64,000 bases of DNA from Treponema berlinense (GCF_900167025.1 NZ_FUXC01000001.1:358928-422927), one strand, 5' to 3'; positions 52,609 through 62,519 are shown, counted from the first letter of the stretch. Made by a program: numbers and translations. The notes: generated from the letters alone by a model not told the origin.

Positions 52609-54216
52609 TTATTTTTTTTGAACTGCACGCGCAGGAAGAACTTCATTCGCCGCAAAAAGATAGCGGACCATTTCAAAAGCAAACCATGCGCCTGCCGTAC
52701 ACGAAACTCCGATAGAATAGTACGAATATTTCTGCCATTTTTTTACTTCGTCAAAATTCGCCCGGCCGGCGGCATAGGAATTATTCATAGCAGTAAAGTT
52801 TCCGACCGTAAAAAAAGTTGGAACTAAAGAACAGATTAAGACTGAATAAGCCGTGTACATTCGTCGCCTTTGCCTGTCGATATGCTTTTCCCGGTCGTAA
52901 GGTTTTGCGTTTACAGAAAGAATATTTCCGTCCTGAGCGAGTTTTTCTGAAATATAGATGAATGCGCTTTCTCCCTCCGAATTTTCAAAAATTCCCAAAA
53001 TCGGGCGTCCATTCACAGTCGATGCTGCAAAACGGTTTTCTTCATCGACAGGAGAAGAATCGAGCGCGTTAAAATAAAAAACGCCTTTTGCCATTTTTTT
53101 TAGGCAAAGCTCAAGGTTTCCCATTACGAGAGGCCTTAAAGTCGTTTTTACAGTAAAAAAATCCTCGCCGGCAAAAGCGTAATTTACGGTCTGCTTCTCA
53201 AAACCGTTTGCAGAAACAGTGATTGAATGAACTCCGGCGTTTACAACAACCTCTTCTTTTGCAGGAACAATTACGCCGTCAACGCTGACAATTCCGCTTT
53301 TTGCGGCCTGTTCAGGTTCAATTTCGATTTTTATTTTTACAGGAACTGAATTTGCAATTTCCGGCATTAAATTTCTCGCAATGTTCTGAGAAATCGAAAC
53401 AAGGTCGTTTGCATTTCCAACTTCAGTAATTTCCGGAGAAGAAGCCGCTCCCGGAAAAAAATAAAGTTTTACCGTAACCGAAACATATTCTCCGTAAAGA
53501 GCGATTTTTCCGGCAAGAAGCGCATTGATTTTTGCGGCGGAAATTTCGCTGTTAAAAGAAAAACTTTCTTCTCCCAATGCCAGCGCATTTTCCGAAGGAG
53601 AAAAAAGCGAGGACGGATCATTTTTATAAAGAACAACGTTTTCGTTTATTTTTTTAGATTCGCCTTCTTTTTTTTTCATAAAAGCAAAAGGAAGTTTTCC
53701 GAAAAAATTGTCATCGTGCTTTTTTTCATCAAAAAACTCCCCATTTTCCAATGCGATCTGGCGCGAATATTTTTCTTTAGTTTTTTGTACGGCCGAAAGA
53801 TTTTCATCAATTTTCTTTTCAATCTCGGAAATTTTTTCTTCTTCTTCCCGAATCGCTTTTTTTAATTCCCGCGGATTTGTCTTTGAAAGAACCAGAGAAT
53901 CGCGGGTTTTATTTTCTTTTGAAAGCTGCAAAAAAAGCGAAAGCCGTTCTGTCTGAAGTGCGTAAAGCTCGCGGTCAAGCTGCTCCTGGGAAGAAACGGA
54001 GCGGATTGAATTTTCAGCAATCTGTTCAAGAATCAGCTGCGGCAAAACAGAAGCAATCTTTGCATTTGAAGAATTTTCAATTCCTTTTTGAGCAAAGGTG
54101 AACTTCTGCCCTGCCAAAACCCAATCGTCCGCAAAAACAAAAAATGGGCAGCAAAAAACGAGAACAAAAACTGAATTTTTAAAAAACTTTATGAATTTAT
54201 CCACGGCAAAATCCAC
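52609..54216 (-). CDS. Exported PEGA-domain protein
   Basis: A 535-residue protein. An N-terminal signal or anchor (FFKNSVFVLVFCCPFFVFA) leads into a coiled-coil region (about residues 78-150). The centre contains a PEGA-type unit, with GIVSVDGVIVPAKEEVVVNA and GVHSITVSANGFEKQTVNY. A hydrophobic segment (about 460-485) near the C-terminus may be a second membrane helix. PEGA domains are found in surface-layer-associated proteins of uncertain role. The start is unclear: GTG at 54216 or GTG at 54204, with no strong ribosome site. Confidence 0.7.
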   Translation of the reverse strand: MDFAVDKFIKFFKNSVFVLVFCCPFFVFADDWVLAGQKFTFAQKGIENSSNAKIASVLPQLILEQIAENSIRSVSSQEQLDRELYALQTERLSLFLQLSKENKTRDSLVLSKTNPRELKKAIREEEEKISEIEKKIDENLSAVQKTKEKYSRQIALENGEFFDEKKHDDNFFGKLPFAFMKKKEGESKKINENVVLYKNDPSSLFSPSENALALGEESFSFNSEISAAKINALLAGKIALYGEYVSVTVKLYFFPGAASSPEITEVGNANDLVSISQNIARNLMPEIANSVPVKIKIEIEPEQAAKSGIVSVDGVIVPAKEEVVVNAGVHSITVSANGFEKQTVNYAFAGEDFFTVKTTLRPLVMGNLELCLKKMAKGVFYFNALDSSPVDEENRFAASTVNGRPILGIFENSEGESAFIYISEKLAQDGNILSVNAKPYDREKHIDRQRRRMYTAYSVLICSLVPTFFTVGNFTAMNNSYAAGRANFDEVKKWQKYSYYSIGVSCTAGAWFAFEMVRYLFAANEVLPARAVQKK

Positions 54217-54243
54217 GGCAGGAACCTGAAAAAAAGCAGGTTC

Positions 54244-55378
54244 CTACATATTTTCGTCAGAATCGTCAGAGCCAGTCGGAAGACCTTTCCATTGAGCCTG
54301 CAAAAATGCGTCGATAAACTGGTCGATATCACCGTCCATTACAGACTGGATATTTCCGCATTCATATTTTGTGCGGTGATCTTTTACCATCGTGTACGGC
54401 TGGAAAACATAAGTGCGGATTTGATTTCCCCAGGAAATGTCTTTTTTTTCTGCGCCGAATTTGGCGTTTTCTTTTTCTTTCTGCTCTTTGTAATATTGAT
54501 AGAGTTTTGCCTTCAAGATGCTCATTGCCGTCGCACGGTTCATAAGCTGGGAGCGTTCAGAATCACAGGTTACGACAATACCTGTCGGAAGGTGCGTAAA
54601 GCGGACTGCAGAATCTGTCTTATTTACGTGCTGGCCGCCTTTTCCTCCGGAGCGGTAAGTGTCAACGCGCAAATCTTCCGGACGAATATCAACCTTGATC
54701 GTATCATCGAGAATCGGGAAAATAAAGACCGAACTGAATGAAGTATGTCTTCTTGCATTTGCATCAAACGGAGAAATGCGGATAAGACGGTGGACACCGG
54801 CTTCGCCTTTTAATTTTCCATAAACATAGTCGCCGGTAATCTGAATTGTAGTCGATTTTATTCCGCCCTCATCTTCCTGAAGATCGACAGTTTCCATTTT
54901 AAAACCGTTGCGTTCCGCCCATCGAATATACATTCTGCTAAGCATGTAAGCCCAATCGCAGGCTTCAGTTCCGCCCGCTCCTGAGTGGATAGTCAAGAAG
55001 CAGCCGTTTTTGTCCACCTCGCCTGAAAGAAGGTTTAATATCGAAAGTTCATCAAATTTTTTCCGGGCAGCTTCAAGGAGAGGCTTTAATTCCTCTTCGA
55101 CACCCTGGTCATTTTCTTCAATTCCAAGTTCGTAAAGGGTTTCAAGCTCTTCTGCCTGTGTAATAAGTTCACGCCAAGGCTCGACACGTCCTTTTAAGTA
55201 TTTTAGCTCGTTCATGGTGCGCTGCGCGTTTTCGGTATCGTTCCAAAAATCAGGAGCGGCGGTCAGGGCTTCGGTGTCTTTTATTTTTTTATCGATCGCA
55301 GCGTGGTCAAAGACGCCCCCAGACACTGTCAATGTCATTTTTAAGTTTGTCTATCGGTTCTTTTAATTCTTCAAGCAT
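54244..55378 (-). CDS. prfB: Peptide chain release factor 2, made by programmed +1 frameshift
   Basis: The zero frame starts at the ATG at 55378, with GGAG six to seven bases upstream. It reads MLEELKEPIDKLKNDIDSVW, then GRL, and stops at TGA (55309-55307). After a +1 shift the frame continues DHAAIDKKIKDTEALTAAPD and on to 54244. The downstream part has the GGQ motif in RSGGKGGQHVNKTDSAVRF, and the domain spacing of RF2. RF2 releases nascent chains at UGA and UAA. The shift lets the protein limit its own synthesis. The ORF from 55338 alone would lack the proper N-terminus. Confidence 0.95.
55306..55321 (-). promoter_or_regulatory. RF2 frameshift site
   Basis: On the minus strand the site reads TGG GGG CGT CTT TGA C. 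A Shine-Dalgarno-like GGGGG lies three bases before the slippery CTT and the TGA stop. Spacing and order match the classical prfB signal of bacteria. Confidence 0.95.
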
Positions 55379-55574
55379 TTTAATCTCCAAAAGCGGTTCA
55401 ATTTTTTCCGGACAAAACTGCCCAAAATACATAATTTAATAGAAAAATAACCTTTAAAGAATAAACAAAAGACTTTTTCTTGTCAAACTGGCTTCAAGGA
55501 TGAATCCAAATTCAATTCAAAAAACGCCAAAAAACGTGCAAAAAAAAGCAAAAAATGCTAAAATTAAAAAGAAT

Positions 55575-56495
55575 ATGAAATCTTTTCTTAAGCCGTTTTC
55601 ATTCATTCTGTTGTTTTTTCTCCAGACCTTTTCTTTTGCCCAGGACAAAGCAAAGTCTTCAAGCCGTCCGATTGTAGATATGCTGTGCGCATCTGCCGTT
55701 TCGACAGACAAAATAAGGCTCACATGGAAACTTCCGCAGAATTTTAACGCGGCGTCAATTCTTGTGTTCAAAGATACAGTTCCAGTTAATTCAAAATCAG
55801 CAGAAAAACTTAGTCCGATTGCAGAGCTTTCTCAAAAAACCCAGCAATACATCGACACTGTGACGGATTTTAATGAATATTATTATGCAGTTCTCGCAAA
55901 ACTTTCAGACGGAACTCTTTACAATGTGGTTCTTCCGTCGATAAACGCGACAGTAAAGGCAGTGGCAGTAAAACGTCCGGAAAAAGCCCGGAAAAAATCA
56001 GAAGAGCAGATTGCCGCAGAAACACCAAAACTTTACACAGACGGAACAATTCGCGAGCTTCCGCTTCCGTACATTGACTTAATCGGAGATTTTGAAAAAA
56101 AGCCTTCAAAGCTCTCAGCGGAAGTTGTAAATGCAGGAAAAAGCCTTGCTGGAAAAACCAGCATTCAAAAGGAAAAACTCGAGCCATATTATTTTGACGA
56201 GGACATAACATCACCATCCGGAGGCGACGACTACTATCTTTTTGAAATTCTCAAGAACAGTTTTGTAAAAAAGAATTACGAGGCCTCGATTATAGAATTA
56301 AAGAAATTTCTAAGCGTAAACCGCAGCGAAGAAACCACAAACCGCGCGGCATTCTATCTCGCGCAATCGCAATATTTTACAGGAAATTACCGCAGCGCGC
56401 TGACAATGTTCCTTTTTACGCAGGACACTTGGCCGATTCTCTGCAAAAAATGGATAAATTCAACCCTGGACTTTTACACAATCCCAAAAAGTTGA
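55575..56495 (+). CDS. Exported protein of unknown function with fibronectin III-like and TPR-like parts
   Basis: A 306-residue protein from the ATG at 55575. FLKPFSFILLFFLQTFSFAQ is a signal peptide. Residues about 30-120 (ASAVSTDKIRLTWKLP and YYAVLAKLSDGTLYNVVLP) look like a fibronectin type III fold. The C-terminal 80 residues (ASIIELKKFL, NRAAFYLAQSQYFTGNYRSA) are TPR-like helices. The upstream in-frame ATG at 55500 gives a long basic tail ahead of the signal peptide and is less likely. It is divergent from prfB and precedes the Wzi-like gene. Confidence 0.7.
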   Translation: MKSFLKPFSFILLFFLQTFSFAQDKAKSSSRPIVDMLCASAVSTDKIRLTWKLPQNFNAASILVFKDTVPVNSKSAEKLSPIAELSQKTQQYIDTVTDFNEYYYAVLAKLSDGTLYNVVLPSINATVKAVAVKRPEKARKKSEEQIAAETPKLYTDGTIRELPLPYIDLIGDFEKKPSKLSAEVVNAGKSLAGKTSIQKEKLEPYYFDEDITSPSGGDDYYLFEILKNSFVKKNYEASIIELKKFLSVNRSEETTNRAAFYLAQSQYFTGNYRSALTMFLFTQDTWPILCKKWINSTLDFYTIPKS

Positions 56496-56570
56496 AATAA
56501 CTACAGATTTTTTATAGAATGATGGGAATATTTTAGAAAAAGTTTATCATTCCATAAGAAGAGAAACACA

Positions 56571-58253
56571 ATGCGTTTTTACAAGATTTCAAGAGTTTTT
56601 TTATTTTTATCGGTTTTTAGCTCATCCGTTTTCGCCCAGGAAGCCTTAAAATCAACAGAAGAAGAATACTACGACTTTTTAAGCCTTACAGGAGCGGCAG
56701 AACGCCCTACACTAAACTACCGCACACTCAGCGACAGTGAATGGCAGGTTACGGACGAAAACCATCTTTGGAAAGACAACAATCTCGGAACAAAACGCAC
56801 TTTATACGAATCTGACTCAACAGAGACAAACTGGTTTACAGCAGGAATTGACCGCAGCGTAAAACTCAAGCTCTACGGCCCGGAATGGTTCAATTCATAC
56901 AACACAAAAGCCCCTTACGGACAAAACGACGGCGCGCTCTGGCAAGGAAAAGGCTACAACACAAGCCTTACAGCCGGCGCAAGACTGGAAGCCTACGGCC
57001 TGGAACTGACATTAAAACCCCAGGTGAGCTGGAGTCAGAATAGGGAATTTGAATTTTTGCCAGGAGTTTACGGAAGCGAGTATTCATATTTCTGGAAAGG
57101 AAACATTGACCTTGTACAGCGCTATGGAGACTCTTCCTTCAGCACTTTTGACTGGGGAGACACAGAAGCCAGATATACATGGCACAACTTTACAGCAGGC
57201 TTTGGATTTCAGTCTCCGTGGCTGGGACCTGCATGGCTAAATCCAATGCTAGGAAGCAACAATGCAGGAACTTACCCAAAATTTGACATAGGTCTAAGGA
57301 AAACAAAAGTCTATATGCCATACACAGACTGGTATCTTGGCGAAATTGAAGGAAGAGCCTGGCTTGGATATTTGACAGAATCCGATTATTTTGACAATGA
57401 CAGCACAAACGACCACCGCCAGCTTACAGGGTTTTCAGTCGCATACTCACCGTCTATTTTGCCGGAATTTACTATTGGTGCTAATAAAATCTGCATAAAC
57501 TACTGGAAAGACAAATCTGCAAAGTATTTAAATCCGTTGTATAGTACGAACGGTTCACAGACTGGGAACAGAATTGACGAGGATCAGAAAATGTCACTCT
57601 TCACAACCTGGAAATTCCCGCAGGTAGGTTTTGAAGTTTATGGAGAATTTGGAGTTGATGATTATACCGGAAAAGGTTTTGCAAATCCATTTCACACAGC
57701 AATTTATACTGTTGGGGCAAAAAAAGAACTTTCATTCTTTAGAAGATTTCAGAAGTTTAACATAAGACCTGAAATAATATTTGAGTGGAGCAACTTTGAA
57801 ATGTCTCAGGACTTTCAGCTTCAATGGAACTATATGGGCTACTATTCTCATGGTTCTATAGCTCAGGGATACACTCAGAATGGGCAGATACTAGGAGCTG
57901 GCAGCGGATATTTTGGGAACAGCCAGTATATTGCGCTTCGCACTCACTTTTCAAAAGGAATCGTTACCCTCTTTTTACATTACAACAGGCCTGATACAAA
58001 TTATCTCAACAATTTTGGTGTAAATACAAAATATGAGGATTGGCAAAAAGAAGGGAAGAAACAGCATGATCAGTGGGCGCAATACAAAGCCATGCGAACT
58101 TATGGAATCAATGCACAATATTTTGTAACTCAGTCATTTCTCATAGGTATTGAATTCAATACTTCATGGATTATAAATCCAGAATACAAAAAAGAAAAAG
58201 GAAGTGGTTACAGAAATAGTTATGGGGCTTTGAGAATAAAGTATAATTTTTAG
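56571..58253 (+). CDS. Wzi-like outer-membrane capsule-assembly protein
   Basis: A 560-residue protein. The signal peptide ends about residue 22 (SSSVFAQ). The rest is rich in alternating aromatic strands and ends in IKYNF, as outer-membrane barrels do. The stretches with WFTAGIDRSVKLKLYGPEWF and WHNFTAGFGFQSPWLGPAWL, and others up to the C-terminus, resemble the Wzi capsule-anchoring family. Length is right for an 18-strand barrel. It is the first gene before the polysaccharide cluster. A spaced inverted repeat lies in the leader at 56517-56552. Confidence 0.75.
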   Translation: MRFYKISRVFLFLSVFSSSVFAQEALKSTEEEYYDFLSLTGAAERPTLNYRTLSDSEWQVTDENHLWKDNNLGTKRTLYESDSTETNWFTAGIDRSVKLKLYGPEWFNSYNTKAPYGQNDGALWQGKGYNTSLTAGARLEAYGLELTLKPQVSWSQNREFEFLPGVYGSEYSYFWKGNIDLVQRYGDSSFSTFDWGDTEARYTWHNFTAGFGFQSPWLGPAWLNPMLGSNNAGTYPKFDIGLRKTKVYMPYTDWYLGEIEGRAWLGYLTESDYFDNDSTNDHRQLTGFSVAYSPSILPEFTIGANKICINYWKDKSAKYLNPLYSTNGSQTGNRIDEDQKMSLFTTWKFPQVGFEVYGEFGVDDYTGKGFANPFHTAIYTVGAKKELSFFRRFQKFNIRPEIIFEWSNFEMSQDFQLQWNYMGYYSHGSIAQGYTQNGQILGAGSGYFGNSQYIALRTHFSKGIVTLFLHYNRPDTNYLNNFGVNTKYEDWQKEGKKQHDQWAQYKAMRTYGINAQYFVTQSFLIGIEFNTSWIINPEYKKEKGSGYRNSYGALRIKYNF

Positions 58254-58254
58254 G

Positions 58255-58400
58255 CTAAAAAAAGTAATTCCTATCTTGAAGAATCTTAATTGTTCTTTTT
58301 ATTCCTTCTTCAATGCTGACTTTTGCAGACCAGCCTAAGGTATTTATTTTATCTATATTATACAATAAAACATCCTGAAAACTTTGCTGTTCATAAAGGA
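58255..58400 (-). pseudogene. C-terminal remnant of a sugar-nucleotide epimerase/reductase
   Basis: On the minus strand the frame reads YNIDKINTLGWSAKVSIEEG followed by IKRTIKILQ and a stop. This is the C-terminal signature of NAD-dependent sugar-nucleotide epimerases such as GDP-fucose synthase. Only about 35-45 residues remain and no catalytic domain is present, so it is a gene fragment. It ends just past the Wzi-like stop. Confidence 0.65.
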
Positions 58401-58433
58401 CAACATCAAGAAGCTGTGTATTGTGGAACGACT

Positions 58434-58912
58434 GCAGGTTTCATTAGGAATCCAATATCTACATTCTTTACGATTGTTTTATCCATTAACTATGATTTCA
58501 TACATATATGTGGTAGTTTTTTTAACTACTCTCTTGGAACATATCAATTTTATTCATGTGTATTTATAATAATAATAAACTTCATTCTTATTTTTAATAT
58601 ATTGAAAGATAATACTAAAGTAATATATGATAAAAAAGTATTAAGATATATGATTTTCATCTTTACTATAGTTCTTTTCGGTTCATATTACGGAATGTAT
58701 GAATGTATGTTGGATGGGAAATATCTGATTTTAGAATCTTAGGTGTTCAAGGAAGATATCTAATACCAGCAGGAATTCCTATATACATGATATTTAATTC
58801 GGAAAAATTTAGAAAATCAGAAGCGAAAGATAATTCAAAACTATTATTTTATAGTACTGTATACATTTCGTTTTTTACAGTCATAAACTTTCTTATCTGT
58901 ATTATGAATTAA
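58434..58912 (+). pseudogene. Frameshifted remnant of a DUF2142-like membrane protein
   Basis: Two overlapping plus-strand frames together look like the end of a polytopic membrane protein. The first has FIRNPISTFFTIVLSINYDF and further helices up to about 58710. The second, from about 58703, has VGWEISDFRILGVQGRYLIP and PAGIPIYMIF. The GVQGRYxxP motif is typical of the DUF2142 family. A one-base shift near 58705-58720 breaks the frame and the N-terminus is missing. The DNA is clearly A/T-richer than the chromosome around it. Confidence 0.6.
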
Positions 58913-58976
58913 AAAATTTTCCAGATGTATTATCTATTATGAAAAAATTTGATAGTATTAATTAAATTATTTTTTA

Positions 58977-60452
58977 ATGTTTATGAAAGAAAAATCTATT
59001 AAAAAAAACGCATTTCTAAATACTCTAAAAACTTTTTTAACACTTTTCTTTCCATTAATAACATTTCCCTATTCGTCAAGAATTCTAGGCCCTTCAATTC
59101 TAGGCAAGGTGAATTTTGCACAGGGAATTGTCTCTTATTTTTCTCTCATTGCTTCACTTGGATTACATTCCTATGCTGTCCGTGAAATTGCAAAAAATAG
59201 GGATGACAAGCAAAAAATGAATGCAATAGTAAGAGAATTATGGACAATAAATCTTGTATCCACCGTAATTTCCTATGTTTTGCTTTTTTTAACAGTTTGT
59301 TTTGTTAAAAAGCTTCACGAATACAAAGGGCTTATTATAATTTGCAGTACGCTCATAATGTTTAACACCTTCGGTTTGAACTGGATTTACGAAGCATTTG
59401 AAGAATATACTTACATTACAATTCGCTCACTTATTTTTCAGGTTATAAGCGTAGTACTTCTTTTTACAATGGTTAGAAGTTCTGAAGATTATCTTCAATA
59501 TGCTGCGGTAAACATAATTTCTAATGTTGGCGCAAATATATTAAATTTATTTCACGCACGAAAATTCATTTCGTTAAAGAAAAACGATTCTGAAAAATTG
59601 CAGATAAAACGTCATTTAAAGCCTGTCTTCATTCTTTTTGCTTCAGCTATTGCAGCAACATTTTTTTCAAGTTTAGATACCACAATGCTGGGATTTTTAA
59701 GTTCCGATGAACAGGTTGGTTTTTATTCAGCAGGTGCAAAAATTGTACGAATGGTTAAAAATCTTTTTCCAGCAGTAACGGCGGTTATGATTCCACGAAT
59801 TGCCTATTATCTTTCTAAAGATGACGAAAAAAGCATTCTTGAACTAGAGAAAAAAGCCTTTAACTTTTTAATCTGTTTTGCATTGCCGATTTCTGCAGGG
59901 TTTCTGCTTTTGATGAAACCTCTGGTTTTGTTATTCTGCGGGGAACATTATGTAAATGCAATTTTAGTTTCAAAAATAATGTCTCCGTTTATTTTCTGCA
60001 GTGCAATTTCAAGTTTTACCTGTAGTCTGCTTGTTGTTTATGGAATGGAAAGATACACAATTCACAGAATGGCAATAACAGCTGTTGTTGATTTTGTGTT
60101 GAACTTCATTCTCATTCCAAAATACGGGGCAAACGGAGCAGCAGTTGCAACATTAGTTGCAGAGATTTTATTTGTAGTAATTGACTGTGCATTTTTAAGA
60201 AAATATCTGGCAAAAGTACAAATGATAAAATCAATCATTCAGTTTTTTATTGCATTGATTATCATGTGTGTATGCGTTTATTTTTCACGAAACTTATTTG
60301 AAAATTCTGTTTTGCAATTGGTTATAGGTTTTGTTGTTGGTGTTGTTTCTTACGGGGCAGTTTTAGTTGCAATAAGAAATCAGTATGTTCTGGAACTTTT
60401 TTCTACTATAATTGAAAAAGTAAGAGGAAAATTAAACAAATGCAACCAATAG
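58977..60452 (+). CDS. wzx: Wzx-type polysaccharide flippase
   Basis: A 491-residue protein with about 12-14 membrane helices of the polysaccharide-transport (MOP) superfamily. The N-terminal LTLFFPLITFPYSSRILGPS, the GKVNFAQGIVSYFSLIASLG stretch and YAVREIAKNRDDKQKMNAIV are typical of O-antigen/teichoic acid flippases. It moves lipid-linked sugar units across the inner membrane. The start may be the ATG at 58977 or 58983. It is followed at 60440 by the overlapping fragment of a glycosyltransferase gene. Confidence 0.93.
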   Translation: MFMKEKSIKKNAFLNTLKTFLTLFFPLITFPYSSRILGPSILGKVNFAQGIVSYFSLIASLGLHSYAVREIAKNRDDKQKMNAIVRELWTINLVSTVISYVLLFLTVCFVKKLHEYKGLIIICSTLIMFNTFGLNWIYEAFEEYTYITIRSLIFQVISVVLLFTMVRSSEDYLQYAAVNIISNVGANILNLFHARKFISLKKNDSEKLQIKRHLKPVFILFASAIAATFFSSLDTTMLGFLSSDEQVGFYSAGAKIVRMVKNLFPAVTAVMIPRIAYYLSKDDEKSILELEKKAFNFLICFALPISAGFLLLMKPLVLLFCGEHYVNAILVSKIMSPFIFCSAISSFTCSLLVVYGMERYTIHRMAITAVVDFVLNFILIPKYGANGAAVATLVAEILFVVIDCAFLRKYLAKVQMIKSIIQFFIALIIMCVCVYFSRNLFENSVLQLVIGFVVGVVSYGAVLVAIRNQYVLELFSTIIEKVRGKLNKCNQ

Positions 60453-60565
60453 TATCAATTTTAATGCCAACCTACAATCATGAAAAATATATCTCTCAAG
60501 CAATTGAATCTGCACTTTCGCAGAAAACTCAATATGATTGGGAACTTCTCATAAATGATGATTAA
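60440..60565 (+). pseudogene. N-terminal remnant of a family 2 glycosyltransferase
   Basis: The frame gives VSILMPTYNHEKYISQAIES followed by ALSQKTQYDWELLINDD and a stop, 41 residues in all. This is the nucleotide-binding start of a GT2 enzyme, cut exactly where the DDGSxD motif should follow. It overlaps the end of wzx by 13 bases, as an intact gene would. The remainder of the enzyme is absent. Confidence 0.8.
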
Positions 60566-60583
60566 ACTAGGAGATGATAAATT

Positions 60584-61513
60584 ATGTTATATATAATCAC
60601 GGAAGGATACGAATTAGACAAAAAAATATTTGAGCCTTTACTTAAAAAAAATGATATTTCCATTATTTTTTCTACAGAACAAGCAACTTTTAAAAGTAAT
60701 TTATTTCGAAGATTGACAAAACTATTAAATTTAATAGGCATTTCCTGTTTTTTTAATTTCTCAAAGCACTTCAAAGTAATTTTAAAAAAAATTGATAGAA
60801 ATGATTCTATTTTAATTTGGGGAACACTTTCACCACTTCTAATTCAGTTGGCAAAATATGTTAAAACAAAAAAATTGAACATTTGGATTTGGAATCCTTT
60901 ATTTACATTTAGCGAATATACAAGATCAATGATTCAAATATATAAAAAATATTACAAATTATGGACTTTTGATGAAAATGATGCTCAAAAATATAAAATA
61001 AATTATAAACCCCAAGTTTTTTACAAACAATTACTTTTACCAAATGAAAAAACTGAAATAAAATATGATTTGTATTTTGTTGGACAAGACAAAAATAGAT
61101 ATTCAATATTGGAATATATAGAAACTGAAGTTGGAAAAGAACTTGTTTGTAATTTTAATTTAATAAAAGATAAGACTTCAACTAATATTGAAAGCAAAAA
61201 GTTTTATGTCAATTTTGTTTCTTTTGATGAAAATATAAGAAATATTTCACAGTCAAAAGCATTAGTTGATATATTACAAACTGGACAATACGGTATAACA
61301 TTACGAACATATGAAGCTTTGGTAAATAAAAAGAAATTAGTAACAAATAATACCCAAATAAAAAAATACCCTTTTTATGCAAAAGAAAATATTTTCATTT
61401 TGGGTGAAGATGAAATATCTACATTAAAAACTTTCATAAAAATGCCTTTTAATGATTTTTATGATTTTTCCATTTATATGATTGAAAATTGGATAACAGA
61501 TTTCTTTCAGTAG
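60584..61513 (+). CDS. Probable glycosyltransferase for surface polysaccharide (GT-B-like)
   Basis: A 309-residue protein, very rich in Lys, Ile and Asn. The C-terminal SQSKALVDILQTGQYGITLR and TYEALVNKKKLVTNN, followed by YPFYAKENIFILGEDE, match a group of LPS-biosynthesis proteins with a GT-B-like end. The N-terminal half, DSILIWGTLSPLLIQLAKYV, fits a Rossmann-type fold. No DxD motif is evident. The donor and acceptor cannot be told. The ribosome site TAGGAG lies 10-15 bases upstream. It is in the polysaccharide cluster. Confidence 0.6.
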   Translation: MLYIITEGYELDKKIFEPLLKKNDISIIFSTEQATFKSNLFRRLTKLLNLIGISCFFNFSKHFKVILKKIDRNDSILIWGTLSPLLIQLAKYVKTKKLNIWIWNPLFTFSEYTRSMIQIYKKYYKLWTFDENDAQKYKINYKPQVFYKQLLLPNEKTEIKYDLYFVGQDKNRYSILEYIETEVGKELVCNFNLIKDKTSTNIESKKFYVNFVSFDENIRNISQSKALVDILQTGQYGITLRTYEALVNKKKLVTNNTQIKKYPFYAKENIFILGEDEISTLKTFIKMPFNDFYDFSIYMIENWITDFFQ

Positions 61514-61546
61514 TTAATTTTATTTTAATTTTTAGGACTAAAATAT

Positions 61547-62509
61547 ATGAACATAGCATTTTCAACTGATAACAATTATTTACAGTATTGTTCAATCGCC
61601 ATCTGCTCTATTTGTGAAAACAACAAAGGCGAAGAACTAAATTTTTACATTCTTAACAAAAATCTTTCTGACTCAAATAAAGCTTTATTAAATGATTTCC
61701 TAAAAAAATATGAAAAAGTTTCTGTTCAATATTTACAAGTACAAGAATCAGATATAAAAGATTTACCTATCGGTCGCAGTGATCAAATAAACAAATATGT
61801 CTCAATTGAAACTTATTTCAGACTGTTTCTTGCCAATTTATTGCCTGAATCTGTCGAAAAGATAATCTATCTTGACTGTGACATTATTGTTAGAAAATCG
61901 CTTTTGGACTTGTGGAATGTTGATTTGACAGGCAAAGCTATTGCCGGAATTACAGATTCTTCAACATATAAAGTTTCGACTTATAACAGACTTCGCTATG
62001 ATCCAAAAATCGGATATTTTAATGGCGGAGTTCTTGTTTTGAACTTAAAATACTGGCGTGAAAACAATTGTTTCAATGAATTTATGGATTTCATAAAAAA
62101 CTATCCAGAAAGAATTGTATGGCACGACCAGGATGTTTTGAATTATGTTTTACGAAACAATAAAATTCATTTATCTTTTGAATTTAATCTTCAGGATGAA
62201 CTATTAAATCCAGAAGAAGAAACAACAATGCTTTACACAGATTTTGAAGCGATGTACAAAGCTGGAAAAGATCCTGTAATTATTCATTATTCATCAAGAA
62301 GAAAACCTTGGTTTGTAGAATGTGATTCTCCTTATAAGAATGAATATTTTAAATATCGAGCATTAACACCATTCAAAAATGCTCAACTTTTGAAACGAAA
62401 GCTAAACAAAAAAGAAATCATCAAAAAATATCTTTCATTCTTCAAAGTTTGCGATGTTCCACCACCAATTCGTCCAAGAAAATACAATCCACAATTTGTG
62501 CTAAAATAG
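61547..62509 (+). CDS. Family 8 glycosyltransferase
   Basis: A 320-residue GT8 enzyme. It starts IAFSTDNNYLQYCSIAICSI, has YFRLFLANLLPESVEKIIYL followed by DCDIIV (the DxD metal site), and GYFNGGVLVLNLKYWREN. VWHDQDVLNYVL and PVIIHYSSRRKPW follow, as in LgtC-like galactosyl/glucosyltransferases. It acts in the cytoplasm on lipid-linked glycans. The sugar is not known. Confidence 0.93.
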   Translation: MNIAFSTDNNYLQYCSIAICSICENNKGEELNFYILNKNLSDSNKALLNDFLKKYEKVSVQYLQVQESDIKDLPIGRSDQINKYVSIETYFRLFLANLLPESVEKIIYLDCDIIVRKSLLDLWNVDLTGKAIAGITDSSTYKVSTYNRLRYDPKIGYFNGGVLVLNLKYWRENNCFNEFMDFIKNYPERIVWHDQDVLNYVLRNNKIHLSFEFNLQDELLNPEEETTMLYTDFEAMYKAGKDPVIIHYSSRRKPWFVECDSPYKNEYFKYRALTPFKNAQLLKRKLNKKEIIKKYLSFFKVCDVPPPIRPRKYNPQFVLK

Positions 62510-62519
62510 GAATTAACAA

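Noticed and set aside
54244..55338. prfB as a gene starting at 55338 or as a frameshifted pseudogene
   Set aside because: The upstream zero frame with its own ribosome site and the exact CTT TGA C site show programmed frameshifting.
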